Assembly: GCA_934590135.1 (NCBI GenBank)
Contig: CAKTOT010000023.1
Span: 1 to 25,988, forward strand
Reading direction: 5' to 3'
DNA from: an uncultured Muribaculaceae bacterium
GTDB lineage: Bacteria > Bacteroidota > Bacteroidia > Bacteroidales > Muribaculaceae
Length of the DNA stretch: 25,988 bases
Shown one piece after another: positions 15,117-24,302 of this stretch. Under the pieces are notes generated by a model. The model was not told the origin of the DNA, searched no databases, and saw only the letters and a program-made list of their open reading frames with translations. How positions within the stretch are numbered: position 1 is the stretch's first letter; every line of letters begins with the position of its first letter. Both the position numbers and the translations under genes were made by a program.

Positions 15117-18100
15117 TCAGCGAGCCAGTGAGAGGTTGAGCGAAATGCCGTAGGAGGTGTTGGTGGTGGGATACGACGAAGTGGTCACCAGCGGGGTGTT
15201 GACGCGATGGTCAAAGTATGCCGAGAGCGTCAGGCGTTTGGACATAACGTACGAGGCGGTGAAATTGATGCTGAAAGACTTGGCACCGTTGGTGGGCTGG
15301 GCGGTGCCGTTGTCGATGCGTCGTATCAGGGCTTGATTGTTGTCGATGCTGAAATCGGCGTTGAGGGTCAAGTCGTTGGAAATTCCTTGCTGGCTGCCTT
15401 TGATTTTGAGGAAGGAGTTGAAGTTGACAATCTTGTATCCGGCGCCTATTTTGAGGCCGCGTGTGGAGGCCTCGACAATTTGTCCGGCGGAGGTGTTGAG
15501 CGTCAGCGTGCGGCTGTCGCGATATTCGGCGGAGAATTGCAGGTCGTTTTTGAGTGTGGCGTTGAAGCCTATCAGCGGAGCAAATTTCTCGGTGATGGCC
15601 ACCGAGGAGATATTGTAAGGCGATGAGGGCACGGGCATTCCGGTAAGTTCATCGAGCGTGAAGCCCATATTTTCGCCGCCGGCGGCCACCCAGTTGAGGT
15701 ATGACGAGTAGTTGCCGACGCTGTATGTACACTGGTAGACGTGGCTTACAGTGAAGGTCTTGAAGATGTTGCGCATATTGCCCAGGTTGATGAGGCCGTC
15801 GTAGGTTACTCGCCAGTTGGGCAGTACCGAGCCGAAGGAGGGGAACGGATCGAGCCAGGTGTGCCGCGCGTCCGTGCCGGTGTAGGCGGCCACGAATGCG
15901 GGTACGAGCACATCGGAGGAGGTGGTGCTGACGCTGCCGACGGTGGGATCGAAGGGTGCTCCGGCTTGCGGAGTGCCTTTGATAAATCCGGCGTTGGGAT
16001 AGGTCACGCCGGCGTATTGTCCTTCGATACGGTCGCGTACTACCGGGATATTGGACAGGAATGTGGAGAAGGCGTCACTGGCGTATCCGTTGTCGGCGCT
16101 TGCGCTGCGCAGGGCCGTGGAGATGGCGCAGTGGGTCTTGGTGTACGATCCGGCGTAGGTGGTGGGCATATCGGCGTACATAAATTGCACTTGGGTGGTG
16201 CGGTTGTCCGTACGGTTGGCGGTGAGTTGGATGCGCAGGCCTTTGACGGGCTCGAGATTGAATTCGAGGTTGAGTTCGTTGGTGTGCGCCATCACTGCCG
16301 GCGAGGTTTGTCCGTCATCGGTGACCAGCCATCCGCGGCTGAGGGCCTTGTCGAGGTAGTCATCGCCGGCAAATCCGAAGGCGAAGTCCAATCCCGGGGC
16401 CATGGGTCCGTATGAATTGCTTTGTCCGAAGACGTTTCCGATGTCGGGGTTGAACAGCGGAATGTTCATCGTATGGGTGTTGCGATAGCGTATCGAGAAA
16501 CTGCGCGGCGAGATCACCAGGCGCGTGGCATATTCGCCGATGTTGCGCCACAGCGATTTTTCGTCTTTCATAATTTCCTCGATGGTGAATTTGACGTCTT
16601 GCGTTCCGTGCGTAAGTACCACTAAGGTGTTGTTGTCCTTGATTTGTGTCTTCACGGGGAAAGGCGTTCCGTCGGGGAGCGTAGCGACGACCTTGACCTT
16701 GGCGCAACGCAGGTTGTGCTTGATGGTGAGTGAGGTGTCGGCTTGCAGCTTGTAGGTGCGCTCGAATTTGCGCGGTTTGCGGCGCGTGGAGGCGTTGTTG
16801 CGGCGGGTATTGGCAAAGCGCTTGTTGACGTCCTTGACAAAGGGTATCTTATTCCACAGGCCTTCGAAATTGATACGTCCGTCGGCGGACCATGTCGCTT
16901 GGTTGGATATGCTGTTGCCCAGGCGCACATCGTCGACGGTGGCGCCGCGGTCCCAGCGGTAGGTGGCGTTATACGAGCCCGAGGCGGTGAGGAAGTCTAT
17001 AACCGGAATGCGCGAGAAGGGAGCCTTGTAGGTGGCGTTGAACGTCTGATTGTAGTTCCACGGCGTGCCCATGGACAGGATATTGGTCCATACTTCGTGC
17101 TTCCATTCGCGATAGGCATCGGGGAAGAGCTTGCGATTGACCGCGCCTATGGGTTCTTCGATACGTGCGGCCGTGTTCGAGCTGAAGGATAGCGACAACG
17201 ACTTGACGATATTCCAGGTGAGGTTGAGTTGGCGATCCCACATAAAGTTCTTGGACACGGATACGGGCATTTGGAACATCACGTCCGTTTCCGAACGGGT
17301 CTGCTGCTCGTAGTAGTAGCGGCTCATATTGGTCAGGAAGGTGATGTTGTTGGGCAGCCACTGTATTTCGTAGTCTTTGAGGAATTTGAGGTTCTTGTTC
17401 TTGGACTTGATCCACGAGAAGGGCTTGAGGGCTTTGACAAAGGGCGAGTAGGAGTATTGGAACGAGCCGCGGTAGTCGTTGGTGTACTCGTACTCGGTTG
17501 TGGGGTCCGTTTTGGTCTGCTTATTGAAGCTGAAATTGATGGTGAAGTTGGCGGGATCCCACGGCATGGGGTTCTTGCTCTGCACATCGAATTTCAGTCC
17601 GGATATGGAGAAGTTGCGCACGGTGGTGCGCTGTTCGGCGTATCCGTTGATACTGTCACGCTCGGCCTTGGAGCCGGCGGCTTCGAGGGCGTCTTTGAGC
17701 AGGACGTCTTGGTCCAGCGGGTTGTACTTGGGGGAGGTCTTCTCGGTGGAGTAGGAGTAGTATATGGGCGCATGCAGTTTTACCGATTCGGGGAGGAAGC
17801 GGCCCAATTCGGCCTGCACGGCCACGTTGTACTGATGGTAGTCGTCGAGGCGTCGTTCGTTGAGGCTCTGGTCGACGGCGCCGAATCCGGCGGTCTCGAT
17901 ATGCGTGCCGACGTTGACGGTGGCGATGTCGCTGATACCGAGTGTGGCCTTGGCTTGTCCGGCCCATCCGCCTTCTTCGTTGAAGTCGGTGACTTTGAGT
18001 TCGTTGACCCAGATGATGCCGTCTTTGACGGTGGAACTGTTGTTGCGCACGCCTATGAGCATGACGCGCACATCCGACAGCGAGGGGTTGCCGAGTACAG

Positions 18101-21100
18101 CCATACGATTGCGCTCGTTGTCGGGGTCGCGTCCGTAGTAGAGGGTGTTGTACCCTACGCCATCTTCTTCGGCGCGTTTGGCTGCATTACGGGCTTTTTT
18201 TAGTTCTACAAGGGCTTGCAGGTTGAAGTCGAGGTAGTTGTCTTGCGGCCATACGATTTGGCGGTCGGAGGGCGAGTCGTTGTTGTAGTGACCGTGAGGG
18301 GTCAGTTGCAAGGGTATCTCGTATTCGTAATAGTTGTTCTTGACGTCCGTACCAAGGCGCAGGAATACAGACAGCTGACCGCTTTGGAGCTGGGTGGCGT
18401 TGTTGATGAGCGCCTCGGCGTGCGTCCACATTTGCAGGCGACGGTAGTTGCGCAAGTCGAGCATGGTGTTGCGGTATACTCCGCGTGCATCTCCGGCATC
18501 GAGGTCGGTGACTTTGAGCATCATGGCTTGCTCGTTGAGCTGCGTAATCTGGCTTTGTCCGGGGTCGACGATACGTGTCACACCGGGAGGCAGGACGTAG
18601 TTGACGGGCTCGCGCGAGGCGTTTTCTTCGATATTGACTACGGAGATGTCCAATTGACCTTGGGCGGGGGTGTCGCCGCGCTTATTGAGGTTGAAGTTGT
18701 ATCCGCGCCACTCGCCGCGTACCAGTTCGAGGGTGGCGAAACGCAGGTGGGTGGGACGTTTGAAGCCGGTCATGAAGATACGTGCAAAGCGTATGGTGGA
18801 GAAGTCGGTGATGCTGCCCACGACTTTCTCGTAGTCGGCCAAGGGTATCTTGAACTGATACCACTCGGTTTCGTAGTCTTTGCCGTCACGGCCGCGCACC
18901 ATGGATGTCTGCTTGTCGGTGATGTAGTTTTGTCCCACCACGAGGTCTTGCGGACGTATGGATACGCGGTACTGGAAGTAGCGCTCGTATTCGTTGAGGG
19001 TATTGTCTTGGTTGATGTCTTCGACGTCGGGGACGGAGCGTGACGACTGGTAGCGCGGGTCGTCGGCGTCTTCGGGCGACAGGGAGTTGCCTTCGACGCC
19101 GTTGTAACGTTTGTATCGTTCGAGCACTCCCAGGCGCTGTTGGTCGTAGTCGTCGCCGAGATAGAAGTGGTAGTTGTCGCCGGCGGGGTCGTTCAGGGGC
19201 GAGAATTTGTCCCCGGCCATAGCATCGGCCGTGGTGGCGCTGATGCGTGAGCGCAGCCGTTGAATATAGTCACTGTAAGTGCCGAAGACATACTCGTCTT
19301 CGTTGGACAGTCCGTCGAGGCCGACATCCTGATTGCGGCGTGCATCGTCGGAGGTGTCGAAGGCGTAGGTCAACGAGTTTTGGCGCGACACGCGACCCCA
19401 GACGGTTTCGGCCATATTTTGGTCGCTGCCGTCGGCGGGTACGCCGTTTTCGTAACTTTTGAGGCCGTCTTTGAGGATGTCCTCGGAGACTTCGCCGAAG
19501 TTGAAGTATAGGTCGCCGCCGTCGTAGTTGGGATTTTCGGGGTCGAGGAAGGGATTGAGCAGCCAAAACTGAATGTATGCAATATTGGATTGCTCGAAGT
19601 TGGTATTGTCCATACGGCGCATAATGCCGCCCCAGCGTTTTTCGGGGTTGAGCAGGTTGCCGTCTTCATCGATGTTGTCGGCATCGACATTGTACGGGCC
19701 GCGTTCGGAGGGATAGAACGAGAGGTTGAGTGTCTGTATGGAGTTGCTCTCGCCGTATTGCAACTGACGCCCGGGGAAGATTTCGCGCGTGGTGACTTCG
19801 CGCACGTAGGGATTGGAGAGTTGGGCTACATCGCTTTTGAGGTAGCCGGGGATGAGCGATGAGTTGCGCTGGGTGAACAGTCGGTCGATGTAGTACCAGT
19901 TGAGCAATGCGCGGTTTTTGCCGTAACTGACGTCGTTGCTCAGCGCCGCTTCGGGGAACAGGGCGTCCGCCGACGGGTCGTAAGGGGTGGAGGCCAGGAA
20001 CCACGAGTAGGGACTGCGTAGGTCTATGCCGGTCTGGGAGCTCTCGAAGTCGTCGACGTACGACGAGCCTTTATTGGAGCCGGATTTCTGGCTGTGCGGA
20101 ATGATGCGGGCATATTCGGCGGAGAGGCTTAGGCGCGAGGGGGCGGTGGCGTTGACGGTGGGTATCTTGTTGAGCAGATTGGTAAGCCACATGAATTCCT
20201 TGTTGTAGCTTAGATTGAAGCCCAGCATGGTGTTGTTGACCGTTTCGTCGCCTATATTGACTTTCTCGGTCAGCGATTTTTCGCCGAAGTGCATGACGGT
20301 GGCGCCTATATTGAAGTCTTTGTTGAACTCGTATTGGAGGTCGAGGCCGAGCAGTGTCTTGCGCTGGGTGGAGAAGAGAGACTGGTTTTCGAGGCTGACG
20401 CTGATGCTTTGGCCCGAGTCGATGATGGACTGATTGGTGATGGTGACTATACCCATGGCGTAGTCGACGGTATAGTCGGCGTTTTCGGTGAGGGTGACGC
20501 CTCCGGCGGTGACCACGACGGACCCTCGCGGAACGTTCATGGCGTTGAGGCGTATCTGCGACCCGGAGGAGGCCTGGTATTCGCCGTCCATGACAAACTT
20601 GTTTTTGTCGGCGAATTGGCGGGCCACTACCAGGGTGGAGTCGTATAGTTGAGGATAGCAATAGTGTTCGCGCTGCACCGGGTCGGTGATGACCGATTCG
20701 AGATGGCTGCCGAATGGCTCGACTACGGGGAAGATGACCTTGCCGGTGGCCGAGAGTATGGTGTAGCCCTCGACAAAGTCAAAGAAGCCGTCGGGGTTGC
20801 TGTCTTGCTGTGAGTCCAGGCGGTCGAGGTTCATGACTTGCAGCAGCGATTTGTCGTTGAGTCCGGGGATGGGCAGGTAGTTGATCTTGGTGCCGGTGGT
20901 GTCGCTCAGGTACTTGATGTTGAACTTGAATTTCTCTTTCTGGATTTGGTATCCGCCGAGGTTGTAGACATTTTTCATCATCAGGTCCCAAATGGGCAGG
21001 CGCGGGTTGACGGTGGTGCCTTTGAGCATCTTGACGTACAGTGCCTTGTCTGTTTCGGTAATGTCGCCGCTGAATTCGCCTACCTGATATACTTGTCCGC

Positions 21101-22613
21101 GATAGGTGTATTCGTAGGCCACGGCGAGTACTTCGTCGGCATTGAGGGCGCTCTTGATGGAGATGTAACCGAGGCTGGAATTGAGAGTGTACTCGTTGGA
21201 GGAGAGCAGGCGTGCGCTCTCGATTTTTTCGTAGTCTTTGCCGCCTTCGATGCCGTAGGCTTGGAGCGGCGCCAGCACTTGCGTCACCTGTGAGATGTCG
21301 CGTGCATCGGGATATTGGTCCTTGACGGTGCGCAGCAGGTCGTTGGAGTTGTTGCAGGGGTTGGGGTACGTCGGATTGGGCGTCCAGTGGGTGGAGGATA
21401 TGCGGCTTTCTTCGCCCAAGTCCATGAATGACACTATATTGCGCGACTGCTCGTAGCGGTTGCCCTTATTGGTGACCCAGACTTCGATACGGGTGATATT
21501 GACGCCCGAGGACACCAACGGCAGCTTGGAGGCCCAAGTGTCGTAGTTGTCGCGGAAGAAGTGGCCGAGGAAGTAGTGGCGGTTTTGGTCGTACTCGTCG
21601 GCATTGATGGTGAAGGATGTGGCCTGAGAGCCGCCGCGGGTGTTGACGCTCTTGCTTTCTGAATTTTGCTGCGAAACAAGGGCCGTGGCTGTCAGGCGTC
21701 CGAATTGTAGCTTGGTCTTGATACCGAACAGGGCTGTGGAACCTCGTATCAGCGACGACCCGGTGGTCATGGACACGTTGCCGGCTTCGATGCTCTTGAC
21801 GATGTCGTCTTCCTTGCCTTCGTAGGCCAGTTTGATGTTCTTGCTGTCGAAGTCGAAGGTCGCATCGGTGTTGTAGGTCATATTGAATTTGAGGCGGTCG
21901 CCGACACTGGCGTTGATGGTGGCCTGAATTTTTTGGTCGAAATCGAAGTAAGTCTTTCGGCGGCTTTGCAGCGACAGCGAGGGGTTGTCGGTCTTATTGG
22001 ACTTGATGCCCATGGAAATCTGTACCGAGCCTTGGGTGCGCAGTTGTACGCCGCCGGGCCCGAAGATTTTTTCGAGGGGCCCGAGGGCAAAGTTCATGTC
22101 GAAGATGTTGAAGGGTTTCTTCTCTTTTTCGGTGACTTGCTCGAGGTTGCGCTGTTTGTAGTATTGTTGCATCGAGCGGCGCAGTTGCCAGTCGTTGTAC
22201 TGGGCTTCGCTGAGCATAAATGGTGTGGTGATTTCGGTGTCGCCCAGCTTGGTGCGCACTATGTAGCACCGTGTTTCGGGGTCGTACTCGGCTTCGGTCT
22301 TGATGTTGGAGGGAGTGGTCAGGTCGTAGGCCTGCTCGTCGGCGATGAGGTCTTCGTAGCTGTGCGGAATCACGGGGCGCGGCGCAAAGGGCATGGAGGT
22401 GGTGTCCTTGGCGGCTTTGGGCGTTGTGGCGCGGAACGCCGGCGGCGGCGTCATTTGTGCGGACGCGTTGCCGGGCGTCTGTGCCATAGCCGGCAGCAGC
22501 GCCAGGACGCATACGACAACCGTGGCAGCGGTCAGGACATACCATCTCCGCCGCCCGCCATACAATGCCCCGATGTGTCGTATCGGTGATATGATGCGGT
22601 CTAAGTGCTTCAA
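15117..22613 (-). CDS. sprA: Type IX secretion outer-membrane channel SprA (Sov)
   Basis: This 2498-aa outer-membrane giant beta-barrel is the translocon of the type IX secretion system, through which proteins with a C-terminal sorting domain leave the cell. The length is close to that of known SprA/Sov proteins (about 2400-2500 aa). Residues 24-44 form the hydrophobic part of a signal peptide ending PAMAQ, after a long basic N-region. SprA N-domain features follow, such as FNIFDMNFALGPLEKIFGPGGVQLRTQG (near 175) and MTTGSSLIRGSTALFGIKTKLQFGRL (near 280). The rest is beta-rich with many aromatic-ended strands, finishing GISLNLSLAR. The frame is intact over 7.5 kb. It starts 34 bp after the ruvA stop, a ruvA-sprA arrangement also seen in other Bacteroidota, so they are probably co-transcribed. 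Confidence 0.95.
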   Translation of the reverse strand: MKHLDRIISPIRHIGALYGGRRRWYVLTAATVVVCVLALLPAMAQTPGNASAQMTPPPAFRATTPKAAKDTTSMPFAPRPVIPHSYEDLIADEQAYDLTTPSNIKTEAEYDPETRCYIVRTKLGDTEITTPFMLSEAQYNDWQLRRSMQQYYKQRNLEQVTEKEKKPFNIFDMNFALGPLEKIFGPGGVQLRTQGSVQISMGIKSNKTDNPSLSLQSRRKTYFDFDQKIQATINASVGDRLKFNMTYNTDATFDFDSKNIKLAYEGKEDDIVKSIEAGNVSMTTGSSLIRGSTALFGIKTKLQFGRLTATALVSQQNSESKSVNTRGGSQATSFTINADEYDQNRHYFLGHFFRDNYDTWASKLPLVSSGVNITRIEVWVTNKGNRYEQSRNIVSFMDLGEESRISSTHWTPNPTYPNPCNNSNDLLRTVKDQYPDARDISQVTQVLAPLQAYGIEGGKDYEKIESARLLSSNEYTLNSSLGYISIKSALNADEVLAVAYEYTYRGQVYQVGEFSGDITETDKALYVKMLKGTTVNPRLPIWDLMMKNVYNLGGYQIQKEKFKFNIKYLSDTTGTKINYLPIPGLNDKSLLQVMNLDRLDSQQDSNPDGFFDFVEGYTILSATGKVIFPVVEPFGSHLESVITDPVQREHYCYPQLYDSTLVVARQFADKNKFVMDGEYQASSGSQIRLNAMNVPRGSVVVTAGGVTLTENADYTVDYAMGIVTITNQSIIDSGQSISVSLENQSLFSTQRKTLLGLDLQYEFNKDFNIGATVMHFGEKSLTEKVNIGDETVNNTMLGFNLSYNKEFMWLTNLLNKIPTVNATAPSRLSLSAEYARIIPHSQKSGSNKGSSYVDDFESSQTGIDLRSPYSWFLASTPYDPSADALFPEAALSNDVSYGKNRALLNWYYIDRLFTQRNSSLIPGYLKSDVAQLSNPYVREVTTREIFPGRQLQYGESNSIQTLNLSFYPSERGPYNVDADNIDEDGNLLNPEKRWGGIMRRMDNTNFEQSNIAYIQFWLLNPFLDPENPNYDGGDLYFNFGEVSEDILKDGLKSYENGVPADGSDQNMAETVWGRVSRQNSLTYAFDTSDDARRNQDVGLDGLSNEDEYVFGTYSDYIQRLRSRISATTADAMAGDKFSPLNDPAGDNYHFYLGDDYDQQRLGVLERYKRYNGVEGNSLSPEDADDPRYQSSRSVPDVEDINQDNTLNEYERYFQYRVSIRPQDLVVGQNYITDKQTSMVRGRDGKDYETEWYQFKIPLADYEKVVGSITDFSTIRFARIFMTGFKRPTHLRFATLELVRGEWRGYNFNLNKRGDTPAQGQLDISVVNIEENASREPVNYVLPPGVTRIVDPGQSQITQLNEQAMMLKVTDLDAGDARGVYRNTMLDLRNYRRLQMWTHAEALINNATQLQSGQLSVFLRLGTDVKNNYYEYEIPLQLTPHGHYNNDSPSDRQIVWPQDNYLDFNLQALVELKKARNAAKRAEEDGVGYNTLYYGRDPDNERNRMAVLGNPSLSDVRVMLIGVRNNSSTVKDGIIWVNELKVTDFNEEGGWAGQAKATLGISDIATVNVGTHIETAGFGAVDQSLNERRLDDYHQYNVAVQAELGRFLPESVKLHAPIYYSYSTEKTSPKYNPLDQDVLLKDALEAAGSKAERDSINGYAEQRTTVRNFSISGLKFDVQSKNPMPWDPANFTINFSFNKQTKTDPTTEYEYTNDYRGSFQYSYSPFVKALKPFSWIKSKNKNLKFLKDYEIQWLPNNITFLTNMSRYYYEQQTRSETDVMFQMPVSVSKNFMWDRQLNLTWNIVKSLSLSFSSNTAARIEEPIGAVNRKLFPDAYREWKHEVWTNILSMGTPWNYNQTFNATYKAPFSRIPVIDFLTASGSYNATYRWDRGATVDDVRLGNSISNQATWSADGRINFEGLWNKIPFVKDVNKRFANTRRNNASTRRKPRKFERTYKLQADTSLTIKHNLRCAKVKVVATLPDGTPFPVKTQIKDNNTLVVLTHGTQDVKFTIEEIMKDEKSLWRNIGEYATRLVISPRSFSIRYRNTHTMNIPLFNPDIGNVFGQSNSYGPMAPGLDFAFGFAGDDYLDKALSRGWLVTDDGQTSPAVMAHTNELNLEFNLEPVKGLRIQLTANRTDNRTTQVQFMYADMPTTYAGSYTKTHCAISTALRSASADNGYASDAFSTFLSNIPVVRDRIEGQYAGVTYPNAGFIKGTPQAGAPFDPTVGSVSTTSSDVLVPAFVAAYTGTDARHTWLDPFPSFGSVLPNWRVTYDGLINLGNMRNIFKTFTVSHVYQCTYSVGNYSSYLNWVAAGGENMGFTLDELTGMPVPSSPYNISSVAITEKFAPLIGFNATLKNDLQFSAEYRDSRTLTLNTSAGQIVEASTRGLKIGAGYKIVNFNSFLKIKGSQQGISNDLTLNADFSIDNNQALIRRIDNGTAQPTNGAKSFSINFTASYVMSKRLTLSAYFDHRVNTPLVTTSSYPTTNTSYGISLNLSLAR

Positions 22614-22647
22614 TTACAACAATATTTGCGCTGCGTCCACGTGGATG

Positions 22648-23229
22648 TCAGAGCAGCTTGAGCGCCTGCTTGATGGCCGCTTCGACTTTCAGTGTCGGGT
22701 CGGCATCGTATAGGCGGTCAAGGGCCTTTTGGCTTTGAGCGCGGGCAAACCCGAGCATCACCAGAGCTCCGAGGGCTTCGTCGTAATCGGCGGAGCGCGC
22801 AGCGGTCTGTTGTATTAACGTAAGTTCGCTCGGTTTTATTTTGTCGCGCAGGTCTACAATGATACGTTCGGCTGTTTTTGCGCCTATGCCCTTGACGGAT
22901 TTCAGTGCCTTGACGTCTCCGCCGGCGATGATGGCCTCGAGACGTGCCGTGTCGTAAGACGAGAGTACTACGCGTGCCGTGCCGGCGCCCACGCCGCTGA
23001 CGCCTATGAGCAGGCGAAAGAGTGCGCGTTCGCGCTCGTCGGCAAAGCCATAGAGAACCCACGCATCCTCGCGGATGTTTTCGTGAACAAGCACGCGGGC
23101 TCGCTCGCGCCCTTGCAGGGCTTCGTAGGTGTTGAGCGAGATATTAATCAGGTATCCGATGCCGCCGGTGTCTATCACCGCAGCCGCGGGCTGCAGGCTG
23201 TCGATGCGGCCTTCGATGTATTCTATCAT
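22648..23229 (-). CDS. ruvA: Holliday junction branch migration protein RuvA
   Basis: RuvA binds four-way DNA junctions as a tetramer and recruits the RuvB motor for branch migration in recombination repair. The 193-aa form starts MIEYIEGRID; the frame is open to 23469, but the extension is Arg-rich shadow of the upstream Sel1 gene. The N-terminal OB domain spans 1-62 (GGIGYLINIS). Two helix-hairpin-helix motifs are at LIGVSGVGAGTA (74-85) and VKGIGAKTAERI (112-123), followed by a linker and the C-terminal RuvB-contact domain from about 148 (DEALGALVMLGF). It lies between the Sel1 gene (59-bp gap) and sprA (34-bp gap). No ruvB or ruvC is nearby. Confidence 0.96.
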   Translation of the reverse strand: MIEYIEGRIDSLQPAAAVIDTGGIGYLINISLNTYEALQGRERARVLVHENIREDAWVLYGFADERERALFRLLIGVSGVGAGTARVVLSSYDTARLEAIIAGGDVKALKSVKGIGAKTAERIIVDLRDKIKPSELTLIQQTAARSADYDEALGALVMLGFARAQSQKALDRLYDADPTLKVEAAIKQALKLL

Positions 23230-23288
23230 TTGTTTTGTGTTGTGTATATGTTTTGCGCGACGATGTATTTGGTTATCAATGGTGTGCG

Positions 23289-24221
23289 TTATTTGCGGCC
23301 TAAGCGCTCTAATGCGGCTTTGGCGTCTGCATCGCCTTGTTCGGCGGCCAGACGATACCACCGGGCGGCTTCGTCGAGGTCTTCGGTGACGCCGTCTCCG
23401 TTTTCGTATAATTCGGCAAGGAGATATTGCGAGTCGAGGTCGCCTTGCTCGGCGGCCAGACGAAACCAACGTGCTGCTTCGGCGTGGTCTTCGGTGACAC
23501 CGTGCCCGTTCAGGTAGTTTATGGCGGTGTTATACTGCGAGTTGACCAGCCCTTGCTCGGCGGCCAGGCGGTACAGACGTGCGGCCTCGGCGTAGTCGCG
23601 AGTGACGCCTTTGCCGCTGTGGTAGAAGAATGCCAAATTCTGCTGAGCATAGGCATTGCCCTGTTCGGCGGCCAGGCGATACCACCGGGCGGCTTCGACA
23701 TCGTCCTGGGCGCAGCCGGTGCCTTTGCCGAGAAATGCCCCGAGGTTGCATTGGGCGCGCGCATGACCCTGCTGTGCCGCTTTGAGCATCCATGCGTAGG
23801 CGGCTGCATCGTCTTTGGCCACTCCGCGGCCTTGATAGAAATACATTCCGAGGTCGTATTGAGCTATGGCGTTGCCTTGTTCGGCGGCCAGACGATACCA
23901 CCGGGCTGATTCGGCATAGTCTTGGGTGCAGCCTATGCCCTTTTGGAGAAACGCTCCGAGGTTTTGCTGAGCGCGAGCGTAGCCTTGCTGAGCCGCTTTG
24001 AGCATCCACGCGTAGGCTTCGGTGTAGTTTTTGTCTACTCCCGTACCTTCATAGTAGCATATTGCGAGGTTGAATTGTGCCTCGACATCGCCTTTGACAG
24101 CTTTGTCGTAGTATAATGCTGCATCGGTGCCGGATGTCGGCGTCTGTTGAGCTCGGGCCGATATGGCACACACGAGAGTCAGACAAACTGAAATGATGAT
24201 GGCGAACGTCGTTTTGTTCAT
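23289..24221 (-). CDS. Secreted Sel1-repeat protein
   Basis: This 310-aa exported protein has a signal peptide at 1-24 (MNKTTFAIIISVCLTLVCAISARA). It is followed almost entirely by seven complete 36-residue Sel1-type helical repeats (from about 33, 68, 104, 140, 176, 212, 248) and a partial eighth (284-310). The repeat core is WYRLAAEQGxAxAQYxLGxxYxxGxGVxxDxxEA. Such alpha-solenoids bind proteins or peptidoglycan-modifying partners; the partner here is unknown. I chose ATG 24221 because the only in-frame codon upstream is a TTG that overlaps the promoter. Repeats 2-3 and 4-5 are near copies of each other. It may lead a Sel1-ruvA-sprA transcript. Confidence 0.93.
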   Translation of the reverse strand: MNKTTFAIIISVCLTLVCAISARAQQTPTSGTDAALYYDKAVKGDVEAQFNLAICYYEGTGVDKNYTEAYAWMLKAAQQGYARAQQNLGAFLQKGIGCTQDYAESARWYRLAAEQGNAIAQYDLGMYFYQGRGVAKDDAAAYAWMLKAAQQGHARAQCNLGAFLGKGTGCAQDDVEAARWYRLAAEQGNAYAQQNLAFFYHSGKGVTRDYAEAARLYRLAAEQGLVNSQYNTAINYLNGHGVTEDHAEAARWFRLAAEQGDLDSQYLLAELYENGDGVTEDLDEAARWYRLAAEQGDADAKAALERLGRK

Positions 24222-24248
24222 AGAGATTTGTTTTGGCGTTTGTTTTGA

Positions 24249-24256
24249 CAAAGTTA
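24249..24256 (-). promoter_or_regulatory. Predicted promoter of the Sel1-repeat gene, -7 element
   Basis: The minus strand reads TAACTTTG, a perfect -7 element, giving a leader of about 20-25 nt before the ATG at 24221. No TTTG is present 19-21 bp upstream, where sequence close to the transposase remnant begins. Confidence 0.6.
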
Positions 24257-24302
24257 GCTATTTTTTCGCAATTCTCTGAAAACATGGGAAAGAGATACGC
24301 GA

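Noticed and set aside
23230..23469. 80-residue extension of RuvA
   Set aside because: It is Arg-rich sequence in the shadow of the Sel1 gene; RuvA homologues start at MIEYIEG.
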